The notes beneath the pieces were generated by a model that saw only the letters and a list, made by a program, of their open reading frames with translations, was not told where the DNA came from and did not search any database. The position numbers and the translations under genes were made by a program. A DNA stretch of 64,000 nt from Gnetum montanum (taxonomy: Eukaryota > Streptophyta > Gnetopsida > Gnetales > Gnetaceae). Positions within the stretch are counted from its first letter, which is position 1. Every line of letters starts with the position of its first letter. The stretch covers positions 543,270 to 607,269 of the forward strand of contig MNCI01022155.1 in assembly GCA_015680685.1 (NCBI GenBank), written 5' to 3'. Positions 9,180 through 21,125 of this stretch are shown one piece after another.

Positions 9180-12100
9180 CAAAAGTGTAATGATAATTGC
9201 ATTTTCCAGGGCTTATTGAATTTTTTATGAATAAAATTATTCTTTGTAATAATCTCATAAGAAACTTTCGAACTAAAATGAAAAACATATTTGCCATCCT
9301 TTCAAAAAATATCTTGAAAGGCCTAATGCAAATTGTTGTTAACTTTAAATAAATTTTTAAAATTATAAATTAAATTTTCAATATTTTTTTTTCTTTCTAT
9401 TCAAGTCATAGAGGCTAGAAACTTCATTCTAAGTAATCTATATATCTTGTATACATAGACAAGAAACTACAATGATATCAAATTGCTTTAAGTGGTACAC
9501 AAACTAGATGTATTAGTAGCCCAGATTCCTTCATTAAAGGTAGCCATCATGGGGTAATTTGCTTTAGCATATCTTCTGGAATTGTAATATGATTGTAATT
9601 CCAATATTTACTAAGCTTTCACCATGTCTTCTAAATTTGTTTAAGAATTAGAGAACTAGGAATAAAAATGACCTAAGGAGAAAAAGAAAGTCAGGAAAGT
9701 TATTAGAAGATCAACTATTATCATTCTTAGGTTTTCCTTGCATAAGTCTGTTTCTTAATAAGAGCATCCAAACTTCACTCTATTAATGCACTTTTCAATT
9801 TATTTTTCTACAAGATAAATACCTTGGTTATAATAATTAATGCGACCAAGTTCTTCATCTTTCTTGCTATGAGTGCAAATATCTCAAGTAACTCTAGAAA
9901 AACCTTTTCTATATTGCTTAGCAGACCAAAGAAACCGATAGATAATATAATCAATTCTTTCATAAGAAGTTTTAGAAGGAGCCTAGTAACTGGAGTAATA
10001 AAAATGAGTTGATTGGAGCATTTGCTTAATAAGTAAAACTTTGCTAGCAAGAATGAGCTTTTTATATTTCCATTTATCAAGATTCGTTTCTATTTTATCA
10101 ACCACATAATTTTACAAAATAGAAAGATTAGGCTTAAAAGAAAAAAGTATTCCTAAAATTTTGAAGACAATCTTTTTTCAAGATTTTCGAAGGTTTGAGA
10201 ATAACCCACTTATCAATATTGCCATTACAATAAACACCAAATTTTTGCCAATTGATCTGAAAGCCAGATAACATGTAGTAATCCTTCACTCTAGAGTATT
10301 GATATGTTGTTGAGAATTGTTGATCATAAAAAAAGAATCATATATAAAGTCTATGTTAAGTAATTATGATGGGACGCGATATCGTGTGAGCCGTGATATT
10401 GCATCAGTCCCTGCAATATCACATACGCGATATCGCAGCCCATCGCCAATTCTATAAATAAGAGGCGGCTCTCCCTTGTTTATGCATCTAGATCTAGACC
10501 TTAGCCAAACTCTTGCCATTTTTCCATTCCAGAGTTAGAATAATTTCCATGTGCTCGCAGTAGGAGTCCCAAAGTGAACGGATCTTTATTCGAGCAATTC
10601 TGTACTTGAGCACATAATTGTGTACGACAATAAAGACGAACTTTTGGATAAACCTTGCAAGATATGGACTAAGCTAAATAGGACTTTAATTATTGTTAAT
10701 TGTTTAAATGCTTTCCTAAGGATGTAATCTCTCTCGACCCTCAACTCTCATAGTTAAGTGCATTCAGTACGACCGCTTCAAGCACGTGTGTTATGCTTGG
10801 TAATCCCAGTAACGAATAGCGTTTGGTAATCCCAGTAGCGTTGCATTGGTTCAGGGTGTGAACGGCAAGTGGGAACGGATATTGATGCTAGGACAATTAA
10901 AACCTAGTTACTGAAAGTTAGTTACTTACTCTCTTCACCCTTTTCCCTCTTAGCATAGGCGATAAAAACATAAAAGACATAAAAATCATATACCTTAGGT
11001 TCACTTAACCATACAACTGTGACAAATACAAGTGAGCTTGGGAAGATAGCGACTGATTAACCTTAAGTGTTCCATAAGGCGTGTAAGCACTTAGTCCTTG
11101 ACCGAATCGTGCGTGAAAACGCTCGTATTCGTATGGTTGAGTGTAGGGGTACCTCGCCACTCATCAAATTACTTACCTTGATCATCAATTGAAATTTCCT
11201 TAATAAAATTCCTTTGTAGATCATAATGCAGATTATGTGAAGAAAACCTACAACAATAATAAAGAGATAGAGAGCTAGAGGATAATCTTAACAAACTAAC
11301 CATTGAAGAGAAAATGAGGAACTAAATCCAAAATTAGTAGCAACTTGAGCATTAGTATTAGTGAGCAAGGTATGAACAAGTTGAATAAAATAATCACCAA
11401 ATCCTAATTTATAGAGATAAAAAATAAGCTTTGACATAATCTAGCTTAAAAAAAGTAATGTCTTCCCACTACATTCCCTCCTAAACTCCAATAACATTAT
11501 TTAAGATATGTCTACCTTTAACGAAACTAGTCTACTCAATTTTGACAATATCTTTAATAATCTTCTAAATTCGACAAGCCATGCATTTAGCTAGAATTTT
11601 ATAAGTATTGTTGAGAACAGTAATGGGTCTCCAATTACTAAGCATACCTTTATTAATATTTTTACTAAGAAAAAGTTTTTTAATGACTTTTTAGAAAATA
11701 TAAAAGAGATCATCTTCAACTATGTCCCAATGCTTCTTAAAAAATTATAATATGTAATTTTTTAGGAAAAATACTATTTACTAACCTTGAGTTTTAATTT
11801 CGCCTTTGTTGTGTAAATCAATCTCTACAAAATAACATGTGCATTGCACATCATTTACTAATATTTTTGAGTATATCTTCAAGATTGTGCCAATGTTGCA
11901 AATAATTTCATCTTCAATACTCTGGAAAATAATAGGAAGATTTTCTAATTCAATCAAGCACAGAATTTTAGAATAAGCAAGAAAATATGGATCAAAATCC
12001 AATTTTTGTTCTTGAGTAATACAAGTATTACACTAATCCATAAAAACTTTAAGATCCAATGGTTTCTAAACCTTTTCAAAATTTGCTAGTTTGACAAGTA

Positions 12101-12400
12101 AAAAAGATTTGGAAAAATAGTGGGCATGTAAAACATTAATTCCATAACACTCAAGGATAGTTTGAATCATTAGTGTAAAACTCTTATTCTAGTCAACAAA
12201 TTCAATAATTTGCAAAGATATAGATTGTGAAGTAATATTTTTTGATAGGCATTCATATAAACCATAAGGTAAAACAAAATCGAAAGCTCTAGATTCTTCA
12301 TAGTCTCTATGGTTTGAGAGACATTAATATTTTCCATCTTCAAATCATTCCTCACCAAAAAATTTTTGAAGTAAAAACTCTTCTAGAAACCCTTGAGATT
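9180..12400 (-). pseudogene. Decayed L1-like LINE, split by a solo LTR
   Basis: Minus-strand frames broken by many stops still read as LINE reverse transcriptase. At about 11650-11590 there is an LSNWRPITVLN-type block followed by YKILAK, then a FVKGRHILNNVIG block near 11540 and a FFKLDYVKAY-like block near 11440. Left of the solo LTR, 10080-9808 reads as the thumb/connection region (SLAGKVLLIKQ-like, then ...IIYRFLWS). Sequence down to about 9180 may be its 3' end. It seems unrelated to the J-domain LINE family below; no J domain was seen. Boundaries are approximate. Confidence 0.6.
10367..11166 (+). mobile_element. Solo LTR of the gypsy A/B/C family with target duplication
   Basis: Begins TGATGGGACG and ends GCCACTCATCA, 800 bp, with TATA box at 10453-10462. 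It is flanked by a perfect 5-bp direct repeat, AATTA, at 10362-10366 and 11167-11171. No internal sequence is present, so it formed by recombination between the two LTRs of a full element that had inserted into the LINE. Confidence 0.92.
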
Positions 12401-12519
12401 GATAAACCACTTAGAGAATTCACCATGCGAAAACTTTGCTTGAGTTATTCACAATACCTTTTTTAGAATAAAGGACAAAGTCATTCACAATACTCTTTTA
12501 GAATAATAGATGTAATAAA

Positions 12520-13028
12520 AAGCATTTCAATTTCAGTTAAAGGAAATTACAACTTTTGAAAGCAACAAGGCTAGGATTATAAAACATGGACTTTTGTGGC
12601 CAATGCATAGTATCCTATGTTGCTTAAAAAAGTGGCAACGAAATAAATTGATACTTAAATGCTCGCAAACAAGCATGACACTGTAGATATTACTGTAGCG
12701 ATTCATTTATAATAGCAAAGTGATTATTTATTTCGCATGACTTCACGAATCTTAATCGCACTGGTTTCGGTCAATCTCTTCCAAATCTGGAGTCAGAAAA
12801 TCAAATTGGAAAGGGACGCAACGGCAACGAAAACAAAGAAAAAAGAAGAAAGAAAAAAGCAGTTCAGCATTGGGGTCACTTTCAAAAAATGATAGATGTT
12901 CCAATTTTTAACCCTATCAAACCTCAACGAGAAAAAATTGGTCATCCGGTTCTGAATTTTCAATCATTCCTCTGCTCTCTCGGATGATCCATTGAGGAAA
13001 CGTTTTTCTTTTTTCGCCTGTTTGCAGT
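12520..13028 (+). promoter_or_regulatory. Upstream region and probable 5' UTR of the BTB gene
   Basis: Non-repetitive sequence with a purine-rich stretch (about 12820-12860) before the ATG at 13029. No clear TATA box was identified. Listed because it is the only gene-proximal intergenic DNA here. Confidence 0.35.
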
Positions 13029-14361
13029 ATGAGGTGGTTAAAGGAAAATAACAGCTTATTCTGCGATAATTGCAGGGAGCCGCTGGGATATCTCCATAAA
13101 AGCAGTTATGTTTCTGGCTGTATCTACTGCGAAGGTTGTCGCAAGATCAAACAGTTTCTCTTGCATGACGTGAATGTAGATCGCTGGGATAGAGACATTT
13201 TTAGTCCCAATTTCACGGATTTTGAATTACAAGGAAACGATGGAGGGATCGTGAAATGCCACAAAGTTGTGCTTGTAAGTTGGGAGGATATGTGTAACTG
13301 TATGTTAAATAGTTTTCTGAAAAATTAACTTTCGAAAGCTTGGCATACTTTTTTAATGTTAATTTTTATTTGTTTACTCTCTTCAATTCTGCAATTGTTC
13401 GGCAGCAGCTTTTGTTACTTACAAGCGTAAGTGTTTTTGTTTTTCTTAAGTCTTGAGCTGGGGAAAATTCACCAAGTCATTACAAGATTTCTGGTTGTGT
13501 TTAGTTTTTCTTTTAATTTTCGTATGTTTTAATTTTCTGGCTATCGCTTTTAATGTCTTCGTGGTTAAGTTTTTGTTTCTGAAAACAGAGTAAAATTTGG
13601 TTGTCCCATTTTATTTGTGTATATTTTCCGTTGGGTGATTTTCAGTTCCGGAAAAAGCTATTTTGTGGTGTTTTCGTGTTCTTGTATTGATTCTGTATGC
13701 GGTGTCTTCTTTCAGGCTGGGAAGAACAAAGTATTTAAGGCTATGTTCAATTCAAATATGTCTGAGGCTATAAACAATCGAGTTAAAATTTCAGATATGA
13801 GTGGGTCAGCTTTGAGACATTTTGTGGAATTTCTTTACACAGGTATCATTTCCCCAAAGGCGCTTGCAATGCATGCACCAGAACTATATAGAGGCTCCCA
13901 TATGTATGATGTCACACATCTCACTAAAATTTGTGAGGAATACCTGGCCCACAATACTTGCAGATACGTTTATGCTAGTATTGACATCGTCCTGACATAT
14001 GATTCACAGTTGTTAGAAGAGTCAATATTGCCATATATATTCTGTGAACGTTTTGTTGTATCGAATGATCCAGAATATGTTACCAAAGTACTGGCGAAAG
14101 CGTGGACTTTTGATAGTTTTGAAGAGTATAGAAAAAAGAATTCGGAGAGTATTCTAGACATTATGGGCAAGGCGACGAAATTAATGGCAGGTATGTTTTT
14201 CTGAAACGCTTCAGAACAGAATCTGAATTCTGCATGAAAATTTTTTAAACATTTAAATTTGCAACTTATTTTACAAGTCTTTTTTAACAGGGTATATAGT
14301 GACTAAGGAAAAAGATCAGAGGGTACGCTTTTTTCAGTCGTTCCACTCATGTCATTTTTAG
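13029..14361 (+). CDS. BTB/POZ domain protein, three exons (13029-13274, 13716-14190, 14291-14361)
   Basis: Probable substrate adaptor of a cullin-3 ubiquitin ligase. Introns are 13275-13715 (gtaagt...ttcag, phase 0) and 14191-14290 (gtatgt...aacag, phase 1); the exons total 792 nt, 263 residues plus TAG. The N-terminus is Cys-rich (FCDNC, then CIYCEGC), possibly a small zinc site. The BTB fold begins near residue 65 and exon 1 ends in CHKVVL, which joins AGKNKVFKAMF of exon 2 as in canonical BTB domains. VKISDMSGSALRHFVEFLYTG follows in register, with a short BACK-like helical tail after ICEEYL. The Cys-rich plus BTB layout and length resemble plant proteins of the Arabidopsis At4g08455 type (from memory). 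The last exon could instead splice at gtacgc (14323). No stop or frameshift interrupts the model, so it is probably functional. Confidence 0.82.
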
Positions 14362-14559
14362 GATGCCTCTTGTATTGATTTTGTTTTTAAAGTTATTGCA
14401 TGTTACACCTGTACTTTGTTGGTTCCTATGACCCTGGGTACTTTTAATGGATGCTTGATACCTGTTTTTTATGGCATGTAGAAATTATTGGTGTTTGAAA
14501 TTTACTTAGCCATTTAAGGAGCTAGTAGATTCTAACCCACGGGAGAAGGTTTGATAGAA

Positions 14560-14865
14560 TGATCATGATGCTGAAAATGAAGAGGTGAAAAGGAAAATGA
14601 TGTACAGCATAGATAAGAAACATCGTTTCGTAGAAAAGGCAAACGTAACATATGGAAATAGAAAGTGAAGAGAACAGAAATTAAAAAAAAAAAGAAAAAG
14701 AAAAGAATACAAGAAAGAAGGTTGGTTCCATGAATTTTCCTTATGACTTATATTTATATTAGACCAGGGATACACTTTTTCATAAATGCTTACTCAATTA
14801 CAGTTGTCATACTACTGTCAACAATTAAATGCCTGCATACTAAATTACAGATATAACCATCAACA
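14560..14865 (-). repeat. 3' LTR of Copia-1
   Basis: On the minus strand it begins TGTTGATGG right after a polypurine tract (TTGAGGGGGAG, plus 14866-14876), the standard Copia arrangement. A TATA-like block (ATATAAATATAAG) lies near 14745-14760. The outer end at 14560 is a guess from a TGATCATG motif. Confidence 0.6.
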
Positions 14866-17800
14866 CTCCCCCTCAAGATGGTGTATAGACATCTCTCATG
14901 TCCGTTAGTGCTAAGACCTTTATTAAAGACATCAGCTAACTCCTGAATCTGTCATTGATCTCCTCTGTGATAAAATTTCTATCAATCTCAGTGTGCTTTG
15001 TTCTACCATGTTGGACTAGATTGTGAGCAATATATGGCAATCTTATTATCATAATATAATAAGAGAGATCTATCATTTGTCATCCTTGGTCTTACATTAG
15101 ATTCTTAAGCCACAAGAGTTTACGAAACCCCATGTATCCTAGCTTTGTATTTTGCCTCTACCCTAGATCTTGCAACCACTGTTTGCTTCTTTTTTGCTAG
15201 CTGATTGAATTTCCACCTATAAATGTACAATAACTTGATGTAGTCCTACTATCATTAAGCGAGCTAGCCCAATCAACATCAGTAAAGGGTTCTGTTTGTA
15301 GGCAGTGATGCTTTGAAAATAACAATCCGTTCATGGGAGCTAATTTCATGGGTCTTTGATATGGTAAATGACATCAAAGTGAGAGGAATAGGGATCATGC
15401 ATGAACTAACTAACCACACGGATATAATGGGTTATATCTGGATAAATATGAGAGAGATAATTTAGCCGTTCAGTTAGTTTTTATACCTTCCTTTGTTTAC
15501 CACCTCTTTGTCATCCCACTTTGATATGGTGATTTGCCTCAATAGATGAAAATGCAAGTCTGCGTCATAACATACCAGTTTCCTTGAGGAGATCAAGGAC
15601 ATATATATATTTTTTTTGAGAGATGAAGCTGCCCTCATCTGAATGAGCAATTTCAATCGCAAGAAGGTAATGCAGCCTTCCCAAGTATTTAATTTCAGAT
15701 TCCTTAGCCAAATACCCTTTTGATCTAGATATTTCTTCAGAATTATTTCTTGTTATTATCACTACATCATCAATGTATACAATGAGAATTTTGAGCTTAC
15801 CTTTGCATTGTTTAGTGAACATTGTGTGATTTGCATTACTTTGCTGGTATTCAAAAGCTATCATAGCCTTGCTGAAATCGTCAAACCAGGCTCTAGGTGA
15901 TTAGTTCAGAGCATTTAGGGCTTTCTTTAGTTTATAAACATTTTCTTATATCCTTTGACAAGAAAATCCTGAGAAAATCTTCATATTTACTTCTTCTTTC
16001 AATTTCTATGCAAAAATCTATTCTTTACATCTAGTTGCTGTAAATTTTATCCTAGATTTACTGCAAAAGGAAGAAGAACTTAGATGAAATTCATCAGAGC
16101 TATAGGATTAAATGTTTCTTGATAACCTATTCCATCGGTTTGAGTAAATCCCTTTGCAACTAGTCTTGCTTTGCATCTCTCAATTGATCTGTCATCCTCT
16201 TGTTTAATGATAAAGATCCTATTGCGCCCTTTTCCCAGTAGAAAGAGCTGTAAGCTCTCAAGTATCATTCTTTGCCAAAGCTTTTGTCTCCTTCAAAATG
16301 ACTTTTTTTTTTATTGAGGATCAACACATTCTTCCTTTCTGTACTAAGGAATAGACGTAGAGAACAGGGATGAAACAAATGTTTTATGGGAAGAGGACAA
16401 AGATTTATATGAAACAAAATTTGAGATAGGATGCTGAGTGCAAGTTTGAACCGTTTTTCTAATGATACTAGAAAGATTAATATTATCAATGATAATTTAA
16501 CTAAGTATGGGATAGATGACTTACTATAGATGGAGTGGGTGATTGTGGTAGAATTGAATCTAAGGATGGCTATTGACTAGCTAGAGTTTGCACAATGGGC
16601 CTTATCTACTAGTTTCTTATGAGTGAGTATCTCTTAGCAGATCATCCCAATTCAATCTCATTGGAGTATGATAGGTTTTCTTTGTTTCTTTACGTACATC
16701 GTTACACTCCTTCCCCTCATCTACGTCCTTTTCCTTCTTGTCCTTGCAATGCATAAATTAAGCATAGAGATCCATAAAGGAGATATAGAAGATGGAGCCA
16801 ACCCTTCCACACTAGTACCTTGTAAAATAATCATTAGTTTCACATAATGGTGACATCCGTATTGACAAACACCTTTTTGGTAGGTGGGTGATAACACTTA
16901 ATAGGCCTTTTGAGTTGCAGAGCACCTAATAAATACACACCTATGCTTCACAAGATTTGGAATCAACAATTCATGGAATCGTAGGAATTGAGATTCTCCA
17001 CAAATCTGAATTGTGAGAATCATTGGAAAAATTTTGATAAATTGCAAAGGAATTGTGATGCATAAAAGTGTAACTCTAGTTTACAAAAAAATTGTATTCA
17101 ATAAAAACAATTGAAATTAAGTTTTAAAGTAAATTTGATGAAGAAATGACTTTGCATCATTGTCTTTAGCATTGATATGAGTTGAATAGCCTTGATACAT
17201 GGGACCTTCTTTGGAAGTTTTGAAATGTTAAATAGCCTAGATATGGGTTGAAGTTATGAAGTTCATGGAGAACGTGATTTTGAAATTGAACTTGATTATA
17301 CTCTATGTGCGGAAATTCATGATTTCAGTGAAGTATAGATACATAGCTAAGAGCTCTACTGATGATCATGGATAAAGCAAACACATCCAAATACCCTTTG
17401 GAGGAACTATATATAAGTAGGTACCTTGAAGAAGCTCTAAAGAAGTTTTGAAAGTAAGTGCTTTCAATTACATTCGACTGATAATGTATGGCACCGAAAG
17501 AACTACATTTTCCTTATACGCTTGGTTAATATTCATAGTAAATGTAAATGACTTTGCTACTCGCAAGAGATGATGGTTTTTTCATTCAATAATACCACTT
17601 TGAGCAGGTGTATCTTTGCAACCTATTTCATCCCTTGATCAATAAGACACCTTCGAAATGCATCATCTGTATATTTTGTGTCATTATAACTTCCTAGAAT
17701 TTTAACTTAGGCATCAAATTGAGTGCTCACGATATTGTGAAACATCTTGAGGTAGTAAGACACTTTGTTTTTTGTTTACATCAAATAGACTCAAGTTGTT

Positions 17801-17923
17801 GAGCAATAGAAATCAACAAAAGTAACAAACCACTAATATAGCCAAACAATGTTAACATCCCATACATCAGAGCAAACAACTAGACAAAGGTGTAGTGGTT
17901 TTATTCGTTATGGGAGGATAAGA
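14866..17923 (-). pseudogene. Copia-1 integrase, reverse transcriptase and RNase H remnants
   Basis: Minus-strand Copia pol in its normal order, from right to left. The integrase start is at 17923-17780 (NKTTTPLCL-like), a TPAQSG-like integrase block lies near 17600, and a linker with a KCYHPPTKK block near 16890. Reverse transcriptase spans 16268-15565 ([13 protein letters not shown] and YIDDVVI), and RNase H lies in 15460-14900. Stops and frameshifts are frequent. The upstream part of integrase continues at 25452, because Copia-2 inserted here. Confidence 0.82.
17919..17923. repeat. Left target duplication (TAAGA) of Copia-2
   Basis: TAAGA here and again at 25452-25456 flanks Copia-2. Joining across it restores the order of Copia-1 integrase (CEFVKHTHA on the right, SYPPI on the left). 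Confidence 0.75.
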
Positions 17924-17997
17924 TGACAAAATTTGAAAAGAAAGGGAAATCTTTTTCACTTGATTGCTTCTTGTTTACAAGTGGAGGTATATATAGA
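17924..17997 (-). repeat. End of Copia-2 3' LTR, truncated by the N gap
   Basis: Its reverse complement matches 24970-25016, sharing a CAAGTGAAAAAGATTTCC block and a CTTTTCAAA...TTTGTCA end. At 25017 that end is followed by a primer site, but here it is followed by the TAAGA target, so this copy is the 3' LTR. Confidence 0.7.
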
Positions 17998-18216
17998 NNN
18001 NNNNNNNNNNNNNNNNNNNNNNNNNNNNNNNNNNNNNNNNNNNNNNNNNNNNNNNNNNNNNNNNNNNNNNNNNNNNNNNNNNNNNNNNNNNNNNNNNNNN
18101 NNNNNNNNNNNNNNNNNNNNNNNNNNNNNNNNNNNNNNNNNNNNNNNNNNNNNNNNNNNNNNNNNNNNNNNNNNNNNNNNNNNNNNNNNNNNNNNNNNNN
18201 NNNNNNNNNNNNNNNN
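17998..18216. other. Assembly gap (219 N)
   Basis: Run of N. It hides the rest of the Copia-2 3' LTR and the 3' end of the LINE. Open frames drawn through it are not real. Confidence 1.
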
Positions 18217-18309
18217 GAGACTCGAACATTGGGGGGACAGAGGTAAAAGAAAAACGGGTGTCGGAGGGGGGGCAACAGCGACCCCTGCGGGTTGAAAGCA
18301 GTGACCTTG

Positions 18310-19150
18310 CTAGGGGTGTGTCGGCAGTTGATGGCGGGCACAGTGTGGGTGTTCCAGCTCATGAAGGATATCAAGCGTGTTTCGATGGAGCTCCATGTCG
18401 ACAAAACTAGTAGCCTGCTGGATTCCTTGCATGGCCGACTCCCATCTATTTCGATCTATCATCGAAGTCCCCGCATCTGGATGAAAGCACGCCGAGGTGT
18501 AGTGGATATGGTGCCTGAGCTCCCCCCAGGAGCTGTCGCAATTGATGCCCAGGATGAGGTATGGGCACCGTCCAGTTCTAAGCCATTGGCGGGCACTGTC
18601 TTCGTGTGCCTGGTCCAGTTGGCTTTGTTGCTAGGCCTCCTCCTCCTGTTCTCGTTCAAGCTGCGCTTGTTTAGCCTCCTCGCGCTCCCTTCGGGCATTT
18701 TTCTCTTGCATCAATTCTTCCTGCACTTGGGCCTGGATCTCATCCACCAGTTGGGCTCGGGCTGCATCGGCCATGAGGCTTTGTTGCCTCACCCTCTCTT
18801 GCTCCCTTTCTCTAAACTGGGCCTCCAACTCAGCCTGTGCATGCGCGAGAGATTCCTGCCATTTTGCCTCCCACTCCTACTGCTCAACCTTGCGTGCCGT
18901 GGTTGTGGCCTTCTACACAGCTTGTTGCAACTCCTTGTCCCGGTTTGCATTGCACCTGGAGGTCTCAGGCGGAGACGACTTCGGAGTCCTGGTGCTGGTT
19001 GGGGGGTGTTGTCCACGCTGGCTACGCCGTTTCCGCATGTAGGTCATTGCAGGTGGGGTCCAGAGGGTTTCTCGGTTGGCTGAAGACGATGGGCCAGGTG
19101 GGGGAGCCCCTTGCCTGGGGGGGTGGTTCTATGAGTTTTGCCCCCCCTCT
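18310..19150 (-). pseudogene. Coiled-coil and J-domain module of LINE copy 1
   Basis: A charged helical region (about 18990-18633, with REREQERVRQQ and QLVDEIQAQVQEEL) is followed in the same frame, past one TAG near 18632, by a J domain at about 18600-18313. The J domain shows a RCPYLILGI start, a helix II of the SSWGELRHHI type, the HPD triad at 18483-18475, then helices ESAMQGIQQATSF and NTLDILHE. HPD is the Hsp70-stimulating triad of DnaJ proteins. The frame ends at TAG 18312-18310. The long plus-strand frame at 18292-19083 is antisense to this module. Confidence 0.8.
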
Positions 19151-19671
19151 GCCCCCCGCCATAGGGCCAGGATGAGCCCCGAATGATGGCCCCGTCTCTG
19201 AAGTTGTAGGGCCACAAGAAAAAACTGCAGTAAGTTAACTTGGTGCCCCAATTTTAGGCAACGGAAGAAGGCAAAGTGGATGCCCTGGAGCTTAGAGCTG
19301 TTGCCAGATTGGACAAAAAATCTGTCCACCAGATTTGCCGCTCAGGTCCAGATTCAGGGCAGGGAGGATCTAGGTACTTGCCTGCTTTGCGTGTGTGGCA
19401 CTGGGCCATTGAAGAACAGTTATGTGTTCTGCAACCCTCGTGTGGAAGGCAAAATGACCTCGCCAGCGGCCTGGGCCCCCAGACACTTGGCAATCGAGGA
19501 TTCCATGACGGTTACCTCTCTTCCCCAAAAGTAAGTCCGGTCATTGCGCCAATTAAAGAAGAACGTGTCATCTGCAAGGTTTGGGTCATCTGCCAGCTGC
19601 TGCAGGGGCCGTCCCAGTTGCACTGTTCCACCATTTTCCACAATTCTTCCTCCTCCCGGAACGCAGCGCAA
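19129..19671 (-). pseudogene. Conserved extension domain of LINE copy 1, between zinc-binding domain and coiled coil
   Basis: Frames around 19671-19420 and 19329-19129 carry GREVTVMESSIAKCLG, AGEVILPSTRGLQ, DRFFVQSGNSSKLQGIHF and GLILALWRG. The same series is found in copy 2 (30300-30040), copy 5 (35500-35930) and copy 6 (44230-44350 plus 54867-55170). I cannot name the family. The GR-x-V-x-x-x-x-x-IA-x-x-LG pattern and the later helical PRFFL block loosely resemble plant mobile or putative-transposon domains of Athila env-region ORFs. Confidence 0.65.
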
Positions 19672-20030
19672 TTAGGTTTGAAAGTTGGCATGACTCCCAT
19701 CGTTGCCTCGATCTTGTTCCACACACGAAGAGCTTGGGAAACCACCAGCAGGGGCGGGGGTAGCCTGACCTGTTGGAAAACAGTGCGGTTTCTTGTCTTC
19801 CATGCTACCCATAAAAGTAGCGTGGCTCGAGAGTTGCCGGTGAGGTGCATTGGGGGGGTCATACTAGCTGCATGCCATGTGGCATGCATGTATGCGCAAT
19901 CAACGATGAAATGCTGAATCGTTTCTGGTGCAACGCCACACATGGGGCAGGTGTTGTCCACATTAAGGCCACGTCTGTGCAGAAGCGTGCGAACTGGTAA
20001 CACGTCATTTCGCAGCAACCACAAGAACAT
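19512..20030 (-). pseudogene. Zinc-binding (zf-RVT) domain of LINE copy 1
   Basis: A 172-codon frame with the plant LINE post-RT zinc-binding signature. FLWLLRNDVLPVRTLL leads to C-P-M-C, then a His about ten residues on (ETIQHFIVDC) and the closing Cys, then AWKTRNRTVFQ. It lies between the reverse transcriptase thumb and the extension domain. It has a frameshift relative to the extension near 19600. Confidence 0.85.
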
Positions 20031-20199
20031 TTTGATCTTCTCGAGGAGCCGCCCCCTCCAAATCTGTTGCTAGCCTAACACCTATGGGTACCTGGCCACC
20101 ATCAGTCGGCGTGGTTCAAGGCCCAACCACCCCTGTGCCTGCATCACACACATGTGGCGGCAGAGTGTCTGCTAGGGCCTCGAATCTTGCACCCCCGCC

Positions 20200-21125
20200 T
20201 CCTAATGAGGGTATTTCGCATTCATAACGCAGATCCACTGGGCCATTTCCCCATGCGGGCACGTGAAACGGAGCAACAGGCGTTGCTACCCTAGCATCAG
20301 CTCATCTTCGAACGATGAGATGCCCAGCCCCCCGTGTTACGGGGGTGCACGACTTGTTCCCAGCACACAAGGTGGATTTTGCCCCCCCTGCTCCCTATCC
20401 AGAGGAAACGCCTGATCTGCATGTTGATCTTGTTAATGATGGCGTTCGGAGGGGTGGCAACTGCTGCCACGAACCAAGTAATCGCCATGAGAATCCCTGA
20501 TGCCACAACCAATCGCCCCTTTCGGGTTAGGAAACGATTTGCCCAGTGACCCATCCTCCACTCAACCTTCTCCAACAATGTCCCCCAAGACATGCTCCGC
20601 CCCACTAGAAGAGTGGGATACCCAGGTAGGAGTTCTTGACCGTTCTGGTCAGGATGTTCGGGATTTGCATGACCCGATTTTTAATTTGTGGGTCCACATT
20701 AATAAAATGAGTTGAGGATTTAGCCCTGTTAATCTCCAGTCCCAACTCATCCACCAATCGGGAAAGGGCAATGTTGATGCACTGTACTTGTGGGACCCCT
20801 GCCCGACTAAGCAACATTGTGTCATCTGCATAGTGCTCCGCCTGACATTCCACCCCCGCAATGTCTAATCCGTCCACCCCGATGTTCTACAATAAAGTTA
20901 CATTAGGTCCATAGCGAAAATGAACAATAGGGGCAAAAGTGGGTCCCCCTGCCATAACCCCCTCCTAGGTGAGGAGAGGCCCCACAGCCGTCGCCCCCCC
21001 ACGTCAAAGGAGAAGCCAGCGGATGATTGCATGTGGATGCAAAGCTAGATAAACCCCTGGTCAAAACCTTTCCGTTGCATTATGGTAGCCAAGGCTTCCC
21101 AGCTGAGTATGTCATACGCCTTGGT
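20200..21125 (-). pseudogene. Reverse transcriptase part of LINE copy 1
   Basis: Starts at the TKAYDILSW block, followed by RRGLWQGDPLLPLLF near 20970 and the catalytic AEHYADDTMLLS near 20830. NSYLGIPLF lies near 20610, then the thumb (ANRFLTRKGRLVVASG and IRRFLWIGSR, about 20540-20380). The upstream fingers and the endonuclease are missing, as in 5'-truncated LINE insertions. Several stops are present. Confidence 0.85.

Larger units (their letters stand above)
18217..21125 (-). mobile_element. J-domain LINE copy 1, 5'-truncated in reverse transcriptase, inside Copia-2
   Basis: Minus-strand LINE beginning within reverse transcriptase (TKAYDILSW) and running through the YADD active site, zinc-binding domain, a conserved extension, coiled coil and J domain. 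It sits between the Copia-2 RNase H end (21126) and the Copia-2 3' LTR, so it inserted in Copia-2. The poly-A end and any target duplication are lost in the N gap. Confidence 0.85.

Noticed and set aside
17901-18404. Open frames crossing the N gap
   Set aside because: They exist only because N runs contain no stops.
18292-19083. 263-codon plus-strand open frame, Leu-rich, could look like a membrane protein
   Set aside because: It is antisense to the coiled coil and J domain of LINE copy 1. The minus strand matches five other copies at protein level.
19276-19917. 213-codon plus-strand frame
   Set aside because: Antisense to the LINE zinc-binding and extension domains; no recognisable domain on this strand.
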